Assembly: GCA_020445415.1 (NCBI GenBank)
Contig: JAGRGP010000034.1
Coordinates: forward strand, 1-40,997
Length of the DNA: 40,997 nucleotides
Direction: 5' to 3'
Origin: Gammaproteobacteria bacterium
GTDB lineage: Bacteria > Pseudomonadota > Gammaproteobacteria > Chromatiales > Chromatiaceae
Shown piece by piece: positions 35,400 through 40,997 of this stretch (position 1 is its first letter; the number at the start of each line of letters is the position of its first letter). The position numbers and the translations under genes were made by a program. The notes beneath the pieces were generated by a model. That model worked only from the letters and a program-made list of their open reading frames with translations. It ran no database searches and had not been told where the DNA came from.

Positions 35400-36563
35400 T
35401 CACAGGCCGGCTCCATCCCGCAGCAGTTCCGCTTTGTCGGTACGCTCCCAGGTAAAGCTCTCGTCGGTGCGGCCAAAGTGTCCGTAGGCCGCGGTATCGC
35501 GGTAGATGGGCCGCAATAAGTTGAGCATGGTGATAACCCCTTTGGGTCGCAGATCGAAATGTTCCCGGATCAGCACGACCAACTTGTCGTCACTGATCTT
35601 GCCGGTACCAAAGGTATCCACGCTAATCGAGGTGGGCTCGGCGACGCCGATAGCGTAGGAAACCTGCACTTCGCAACGGTCCGCCAAGCCGGCAGCCACG
35701 ATATTCTTGGCAACATACCGGCACGCATAGGCGGCGGATCTATCGACTTTGGAGGGGTCTTTGCCGGAGAAGGCGCCTCCTCCATGACGGGCGATACCTC
35801 CGTAGGTATCGACAATTATCTTACGCCCGGTCAGGCCGCAGTCTCCAACGGGACCGCCGATAACGAATCTACCGGTGGGATTAATGTGTATCTTGTCTTG
35901 GCTGCATGTACTCAGCCAGTTGGCGGGAAGCACCGGCTTGATGATTTCGTCCATCACTGCTTCATGCAGTGCTTTGGTGGAGATATGGGGATCGTGCTGG
36001 GTCGACAGCACGACAGCTTCGATGCCGACGGGAATGTTGTCTTGATAGCGAAAGGTGAGCTGACTTTTGGCATCCGGGCGTAACCAGGGGAGGGTCCCGG
36101 CTTTTCTCACTTCGGACTGACGCTTGACCAGGCGGTGGGCGAATGTAATGGGTGCTGGCATCAGCACCTCGGTATCGTTGCACGCGTATCCGAACATCAG
36201 TCCTTGGTCACCCGCGCCCTGTTCGTGATCCTCCCGCTCGTCCACTCCCATGGCAATGTCACTGGATTGTTTGCCAATCGCGGAAATAACCGCACAGGTC
36301 GCGGCGTCGAATCCGACATCGCAGTGGTTGTAGCCAATGTCGTTCACTACCTCCCGTACCAATGCCTCGGTATCGACCCAGGCATTGGTTGAAATTTCAC
36401 CGGCCAGAATGACCATGCCGGTCTTCACCATCGTCTCGCAGGCGACCCGCGATCTTGGGTCTTCCGTCAACAGGGCGTCGACCACCGCGTCCGAGATCTG
36501 ATCTGCCACTTTGTCAGGATGACCTTCCGATACCGACTCGGAGGTAAATAAATAATTGCCCAT
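35400..36563 (-). CDS. metK: S-adenosylmethionine synthetase
   Basis: MetK makes SAM from methionine and ATP. From the ATG at 36563 it has 387 residues, in the normal range. The frame is open to 36617 but that is leader sequence. Motifs are [20 protein letters not shown] at the start, the active-site loop [17 protein letters not shown], then [19 protein letters not shown] and [25 protein letters not shown]. All the catalytic and metal-binding stretches are intact. Upstream are a SAM-II riboswitch and an intrinsic terminator. Downstream, ahcY follows after 274 bp on the same strand. The ribosome-binding site is weak, fitting control mainly at the transcription-termination step. Confidence 0.98.
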   Translation of the reverse strand: MGNYLFTSESVSEGHPDKVADQISDAVVDALLTEDPRSRVACETMVKTGMVILAGEISTNAWVDTEALVREVVNDIGYNHCDVGFDAATCAVISAIGKQSSDIAMGVDEREDHEQGAGDQGLMFGYACNDTEVLMPAPITFAHRLVKRQSEVRKAGTLPWLRPDAKSQLTFRYQDNIPVGIEAVVLSTQHDPHISTKALHEAVMDEIIKPVLPANWLSTCSQDKIHINPTGRFVIGGPVGDCGLTGRKIIVDTYGGIARHGGGAFSGKDPSKVDRSAAYACRYVAKNIVAAGLADRCEVQVSYAIGVAEPTSISVDTFGTGKISDDKLVVLIREHFDLRPKGVITMLNLLRPIYRDTAAYGHFGRTDESFTWERTDKAELLRDGAGL

Positions 36564-36615
36564 ATCAGTGTGAGACTCTCTATACAAAATTAATGGATTT
36601 GGGTGAATCGGAAAC

Positions 36616-36649
36616 AAAAAACCCGCCGTGCATCGCGCTCAAGCGGGTT
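36616..36649 (-). terminator. Intrinsic terminator in the metK leader
   Basis: On the minus strand AACCCGC (36649-36643) pairs perfectly with GCGGGTT (36626-36620) across a 16-nt loop, and the stem runs into a T6 run (36621-36616). It lies between the SAM-II aptamer and the metK start codon, where an expression platform is expected. The CCCGC side could instead pair with GCGGG at 36699-36695 inside the aptamer P1 region, which offers an antiterminator. Confidence 0.8.
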
Positions 36650-36662
36650 CCGAATATTCAAC

Positions 36663-36722
36663 ATGCCCATCGCTTTAGCGGCATTTATCTAGCGCCCGCA
36701 ATCTGAACTCAAATCGGCGCCC
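36663..36722 (-). promoter_or_regulatory. SAM-II riboswitch aptamer upstream of metK
   Basis: The minus-strand leader aligns closely with the SAM-II class. P1 is formed by GCGCC (36720-36716) and GGCGC (36696-36692). The loop contains the conserved GATTT and ATTGC, and the 3' part has GATAAATGCCGCTAAAG, nearly the same as the conserved GATAAATGTAGCTAAA of the metX SAM-II prototype as I remember it. A GC-rich 3' end for the pseudoknot follows. SAM-II is best known from alphaproteobacteria upstream of metA, metX, metC or metK genes. Binding of SAM would favour the downstream terminator and lower metK expression. Confidence 0.85.
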
Positions 36723-36753
36723 GACTCGACCCCTAATTACCGAATCGGACAAA

Positions 36754-36782
36754 AGTTAATCATCTTGACATTATTCTGTCAA
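36754..36782 (-). promoter_or_regulatory. Candidate metK promoter
   Basis: A perfect TTGACA -35 (minus strand 36782-36777) is followed after 17 bp by TTAACT, a weak -10. Transcription would begin near 36747, about 25 nt before the SAM-II aptamer. The -35 is half of an inverted repeat (TTGACA-N6-TGTCAA, 36765-36782), so the plus strand also shows TTGACA facing the thioredoxin-like gene. Confidence 0.5.
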
Positions 36783-36914
36783 CAAACACCTCTACTGTTG
36801 GCGGCTACATCGGCAACCAGGCGCAGATCTTTAGGCATTAATCAGTTACCCTATTCCTAACCTTTATGATGATACCGACATCAGTCTTCTAGCGCATATG
36901 GAGGTATGCAAGCC
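36783..36914. other. Intergenic leader of the thioredoxin-like gene
   Basis: The rest of the divergent gap between metK and the plus-strand thioredoxin-fold gene is A/T-rich and holds no gene. Apart from the GGAGG ribosome-binding site at 36900-36904, I see no clear element. A TCTACT at 36791-36796 is 20 bp from the plus-strand TTGACA, too far for a standard promoter. Confidence 0.4.
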
Positions 36915-37469
36915 ATGGTCTCCCTGGAAACGCCTATCTGTGAATTTGGCCAGCCAGCTATCGATTTTTCCCTTCCGGGCACTGACGGCCGTACCTGGTC
37001 ATTGCAGCAGTGTCTCGGTGAGAAAGGTCTACTGGTGATGTTTATCTGCAACCACTGTCCTTACGTAAAGGCTGTTCGGGACCGGATAGTGCGGGATACC
37101 GCAGAGCTTAAGCAATTAGGGGTGAACAGCGTTGCCATCATGTCAAACGATTACCGAGAGTATCCCGAGGATTCGTTTGAAAACATGCGCCTTGTCGCCG
37201 CATCAGCGGGCTTTTCTTTTCCTTATCTTTTGGACGAAACGCAGGAGGTTGCCAGAGCCTATGGCGCAGTCTGCACTCCCGACTTCTTTGGCTACAACCG
37301 AGATTTGAAATTGCAGTACCGGGGACGGCTTGATGAAAGCCGCAAGGAGGCGGCGGCCGATGATGTGCGTAGAGACCTTTTCGAGGCGATGAAGCAGGTC
37401 GCGCATACCGGTAAAGGGCCAACCGATCAGATTCCCAGTATCGGGTGTTCAATCAAATGGCGGGAATGA
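36915..37469 (+). CDS. Thioredoxin-fold (AhpC/TSA-like) redox protein
   Basis: A 184-residue cytoplasmic thioredoxin-fold protein of the AhpC/TSA-redoxin group. No signal peptide is visible. The active-site area reads MFICNHCPYVKAVRDR, a CxxC in the NHCPYV context seen in a widespread subfamily of unknown substrate. FGQPAIDFSLPGTDGRTWSL precedes it, and YLLDETQEVARAYGAVCTPDFF carries the cis-Pro region and an extra Cys before the Pro. The end, QIPSIGCSIKWRE, is typical of this subfamily. I chose the ATG at 36915 because GGAGG lies 10 nt upstream. The ATG at 36906 is only 1 nt from that site. A role in thiol-disulfide or peroxide chemistry is inferred from fold only. Confidence 0.88.
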   Translation: MVSLETPICEFGQPAIDFSLPGTDGRTWSLQQCLGEKGLLVMFICNHCPYVKAVRDRIVRDTAELKQLGVNSVAIMSNDYREYPEDSFENMRLVAASAGFSFPYLLDETQEVARAYGAVCTPDFFGYNRDLKLQYRGRLDESRKEAAADDVRRDLFEAMKQVAHTGKGPTDQIPSIGCSIKWRE

Positions 37470-37954
37470 AGGGTAGTGCTGATTTGTGTACTGCAACAAA
37501 TTTACTGACCGGCATTTCCTTGGGCTTGCATAAGCTTCATTAAGTTGTATGCGAGAAAATTATCGGTTAAAAATATTACCCTGTTCTGATTGATGGTTCA
37601 TGTCCTGCTTGTGCCTGTAACCAGGATCAAGGGTTTTTTTTGGCATTCATTTCACTGTTGTTGGATGCCTGGTCAGTATGGCCGTACAAACATTGTAGGT
37701 TGGGAAAGGGCTAGCTTGTGCAAGCGAAGGGTTGGTTCCGCGGTGGGCATGATGATCATTGCATAAATGTGTGCTTATGATTTCAATCAAAAACTTTTAG
37801 TACTATTTATATAATCATCTGTTTATAGTGCCTCCGGGGATCCATTTGGTGGGAGTTCAGAGATCAATGGGCGAAACGGCGTCCTGATGTTTTCAGCCAC
37901 CGGCACATGGATCGGATAGTTCATAGTTAAACCAGCCGATAAAAGGAAGAATTA
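37470..37954. other. A/T-rich intergenic region upstream of tkt
   Basis: About 485 bp without a recognised gene. The first part includes a weak hairpin followed at a distance by a T8 run (37634-37641), too loosely spaced to be a good terminator. The middle part holds the inverted repeats and TATAAT listed separately. The last 100 bp form the tkt leader with an AAAAGGAAG ribosome-binding site. Confidence 0.5.
37752..37815 (+). promoter_or_regulatory. Candidate tkt promoter with upstream operator-like inverted repeats
   Basis: A perfect TATAAT (37810-37815) has no recognisable -35 at the right distance, which suggests activator dependence. Just upstream are three inverted repeats: ATGATCAT (37752-37759), CATAA-N8-TTATG (37762-37779) and TGATT-TC-AATCA (37778-37789). 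Relative to an initiation site near 37822 the last two cover about -60 to -33. This layout suits a LysR-type activator such as CbbR, but no regulator gene is in the window and the identity is a guess. Confidence 0.45.
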
Positions 37955-39967
37955 ATGTCTTCGCGAAGAGATCTTGCCAATGCGGTCCGTGCCCTGAGCA
38001 TGGATGCTGTTCAGAAAGCCAACTCGGGCCACCCGGGTGCCCCAATGGGTATGGCTGATATCGCCGAGGTGCTGTGGAATGACTACATGAAGCACAATCC
38101 GGCCAACCCCAAATGGGCTGACCGGGATCGATTCGTGCTTTCAAACGGCCATGGATCGATGCTGATTTATTCATTGCTGCATCTCACCGGATATGATCTC
38201 AGCATCGATGATCTCAAGCAGTTTCGACAACTCCACTCTAAGACACCCGGCCATCCGGAGTATGGATATGCGCCTGGCGTAGAAACCACGACTGGCCCCC
38301 TGGGTCAGGGAATCAGCAACGCGGTAGGGATGGCCATTGCGGAAAAGACCCTTGCGGCCCAATTCAATCGCGACGGCCACGAGATCGTGGACCACTATAC
38401 CTACGTTTTCCTGGGTGACGGCTGCCTGATGGAAGGGATTTCCCATGAGGCCTGTTCGCTCGCGGGAACTTTGGGGCTCGGAAAACTGATAGCGGTTTAC
38501 GACGACAACAATATCTCCATTGATGGCGAGGTTCGGGGCGAGCATGGGGCGCCCTCCTGGTTTACCGACGACACTCCCCAACGCTTCGAAGCCTATGGAT
38601 GGCATGTGATCCCAAAGGTAGACGGTCATGATGCCGACGCCGTCAAGGCGGCGCTGGACGCAGCCAGGTCGGTTTCGGACCGACCCTCCCTGATCTGCTG
38701 TCAGACGGTTATTGGCTGGGGTTCGCCCAACAAGCAGGGGAAGGAAGAGTGTCACGGTGCGCCGCTAGGCGGCGATGAGATTGCCCTGGTCCGTCAGAAT
38801 ATCGGCTGGCCGCATCCACCGTTCGAGGTACCAGCGGAGATTTACGCGGGGTGGGATGCCCGGTCTGCGGGTGCTGGTGCCGAAACGGCCTGGAACGACC
38901 GGTTTGTCGCCTATGCCGCGGCCTATCCAGATCTGGCTGCGGAATTCAGCCGCCGGGTGGCAGGGGATTTACCGGCCGACTGGGATAACCAGTCCAATGC
39001 CTTTATCAACGCTGTAAACGAAAAGGCTGAAAAGGTAGCGAGCCGCAAAGCTTCGCAGAATGCGCTCAACGGTTACGGACCGATGATTCCCGAGTTCATC
39101 GGCGGATCAGCAGACTTGGCGGGTTCGAATCTCACCATTTGGTCCGGTTCCAAGGCGATCACCGCCGATGATGCGTCGGGCAATTATTTGCACTACGGCG
39201 TGCGGGAATTTGGCATGACCGCCATCATGAACGGTATCGAGTTGCATGGTGGTTTCAAGAGCTATGGCGCGACCTTTCTGATGTTTTCCGAATACGCCAG
39301 AAATGCCCTGCGCATGGCGGCGTTGATGAAACTCAGCCCGATCCATGTCTATACCCACGATTCGGTCGGTCTCGGCGAAGACGGCCCCACACATCAGCCG
39401 GTCGAGCAGACGGCTACCCTGCGCATGATTCCCCGCATGTCGGTGTGGCGCCCCTGCGACGCGGTCGAAACGGCGGTGGCTTGGAAAATGGCGATACAAC
39501 GCCGTGGTGGCCCGACTAGCCTGATCCTATCCCGGCAAGGATTGGCCCATATGCCGCGGACCCCTGAGCAGATTCGGGATATCAGCCGCGGTGGCTATAT
39601 CCTGTCGGACTGCGATGGTCAACCCGAGGCGATCATTATCGCTACCGGGTCGGAGGTGGAACTAGCGATGCGGGCTCAGCAGATGCTGGCGGACAAAGGC
39701 CGTAAAGTGCGGGTGATCTCCTTACCCTCCACGGATGCTTTCGATGCTCAGGACGCGGACTACCGGGAGGCGGTTCTTCCCGCGGGGGTCACCGCCCGAG
39801 TGGCCGTGGAGGCTGGGGTTACGGGTTATTGGGCCCGATATGTCGGCCTTTCCGGCAAGGTCCTCGGTATTGATACCTTTGGCGAGTCGGCCCCCGCCGA
39901 GCAAGTTTTTAAACATTTTGGCCTTACCGCGGAGAATGTAGTTAAGGTGGTGGAAGAAGTGCTTTAG
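37955..39967 (+). CDS. tkt: Transketolase
   Basis: Transketolase moves two-carbon ketol units in the pentose phosphate pathway and the Calvin cycle using thiamine diphosphate. The 670 residues match the bacterial enzyme. The N-terminal domain has [20 protein letters not shown] and SNGHGSML. The ThDP-magnesium motif [13 protein letters not shown] ends in DDNNISIDG. The pyrimidine-binding domain has FGVREFGM-like [15 protein letters not shown] and [18 protein letters not shown]. The C-terminal domain ends at [16 protein letters not shown]. The ATG follows AAGGAAG. gap begins 71 bp downstream on the same strand, so the two are likely co-transcribed. Confidence 0.98.
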   Translation: MSSRRDLANAVRALSMDAVQKANSGHPGAPMGMADIAEVLWNDYMKHNPANPKWADRDRFVLSNGHGSMLIYSLLHLTGYDLSIDDLKQFRQLHSKTPGHPEYGYAPGVETTTGPLGQGISNAVGMAIAEKTLAAQFNRDGHEIVDHYTYVFLGDGCLMEGISHEACSLAGTLGLGKLIAVYDDNNISIDGEVRGEHGAPSWFTDDTPQRFEAYGWHVIPKVDGHDADAVKAALDAARSVSDRPSLICCQTVIGWGSPNKQGKEECHGAPLGGDEIALVRQNIGWPHPPFEVPAEIYAGWDARSAGAGAETAWNDRFVAYAAAYPDLAAEFSRRVAGDLPADWDNQSNAFINAVNEKAEKVASRKASQNALNGYGPMIPEFIGGSADLAGSNLTIWSGSKAITADDASGNYLHYGVREFGMTAIMNGIELHGGFKSYGATFLMFSEYARNALRMAALMKLSPIHVYTHDSVGLGEDGPTHQPVEQTATLRMIPRMSVWRPCDAVETAVAWKMAIQRRGGPTSLILSRQGLAHMPRTPEQIRDISRGGYILSDCDGQPEAIIIATGSEVELAMRAQQMLADKGRKVRVISLPSTDAFDAQDADYREAVLPAGVTARVAVEAGVTGYWARYVGLSGKVLGIDTFGESAPAEQVFKHFGLTAENVVKVVEEVL

Positions 39968-39982
39968 AATTCGAAACTCCGT

Positions 39983-40002
39983 TACGGGCCGGCCGGCCCG
40001 TA
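39983..40002. repeat. Perfect 20-bp GC-rich palindrome between tkt and gap
   Basis: The 10-bp half TACGGGCCGG is followed directly by its exact reverse complement. As RNA it would form a hairpin of about 8 G-C-rich pairs with a tetraloop. No T-run follows, so it is not a normal terminator. A role in mRNA stability or differential expression of tkt and gap is possible. Confidence 0.7.
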
Positions 40003-40029
40003 GCGCAGGATTTGTCAACAACCGTTTAG

Positions 40030-40997
<968 letters not shown>

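Noticed and set aside
36663-36722. SAM-I (S-box) riboswitch as the identity of the metK leader
   Set aside because: The S-box core (kink-turn and GATGAAACC-type segments) is absent, while the SAM-II segments match closely.
37603-37641. Terminator after the thioredoxin-like gene
   Set aside because: The stem is only 4-5 bp and the T8 run begins several bases after it, so it is not a convincing intrinsic terminator.

Overview
The window is a chromosomal segment of a gammaproteobacterium outside the Enterobacterales. Nearly every gene is a recognisable housekeeping gene. The order gshB-tonB-yqgE-ruvX-pyrR-pyrB-pyrC' beside pilGHIJ-chpA-chpC-rsmE, and yggT-proC-yggS beside pilT-pilU, follows the layout I recall from Pseudomonas aeruginosa. 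Details differ: a PyrK-like gene follows pyrC', a dynamin-like GTPase sits next to yggU, and pilK/chpB are missing. The tkt-gap pair at the right edge and the overall style suggest a Chromatiales or sulfur-oxidiser type genome. That placement is inference; there is no rRNA or other phylogenetic marker here. I see no insertion sequence, prophage, CRISPR array, tRNA or rRNA.

Layout. (1) 1-4896, minus strand: the envelope operon kdsD-kdsC-lptC-lptA-lptB followed by rpoN, which is cut by the window edge. It makes Kdo and builds the LPS transport bridge. (2) 4897-5550: about 650 bp with no gene I can recognise. (3) 5551-10645, minus strand: a DUF4426 exported protein, a large dynamin-like GTPase, yggU, yggT, proC and yggS. 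(4) 10823-13023, plus strand: pilT-pilU, the twitching-motility retraction ATPases. (5) 13042-19587, minus strand: one tight operon, gshB-tonB-yqgE-ruvX-pyrR-pyrB-pyrC'-pyrK-like. Its promoter appears to produce a leaderless gshB mRNA. (6) 20013-29479, plus strand: the Pil-Chp chemosensory operon pilG-pilH-pilI-pilJ-chpA-chpC, without the methyltransferase and methylesterase genes. (7) 29509-32736: rsmE and a DeaD-type RNA helicase on minus, and a YaiI-family gene on plus. (8) 32733-36782, minus strand: the activated-methyl cycle cluster metK-ahcY-metF. (9) 36915-37469, plus strand: a thioredoxin-fold protein. (10) 37955-end, plus strand: tkt and gap (partial).

The most notable finding is regulatory. 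The metK leader matches a SAM-II riboswitch followed by an intrinsic terminator, and the ahcY leader matches an SAH riboswitch. Two different RNA sensors would therefore read the two halves of the methyl cycle in adjacent genes: SAM lowers metK expression and SAH raises ahcY (and possibly metF) expression. Other points are an apparently orphan PyrK-type electron-transfer subunit behind a catalytically degenerate PyrC', a ChpA with a Thr in place of a phosphotransfer His, inverted repeats upstream of tkt that look like an activator-binding region, and a perfect 20-bp palindrome between tkt and gap.
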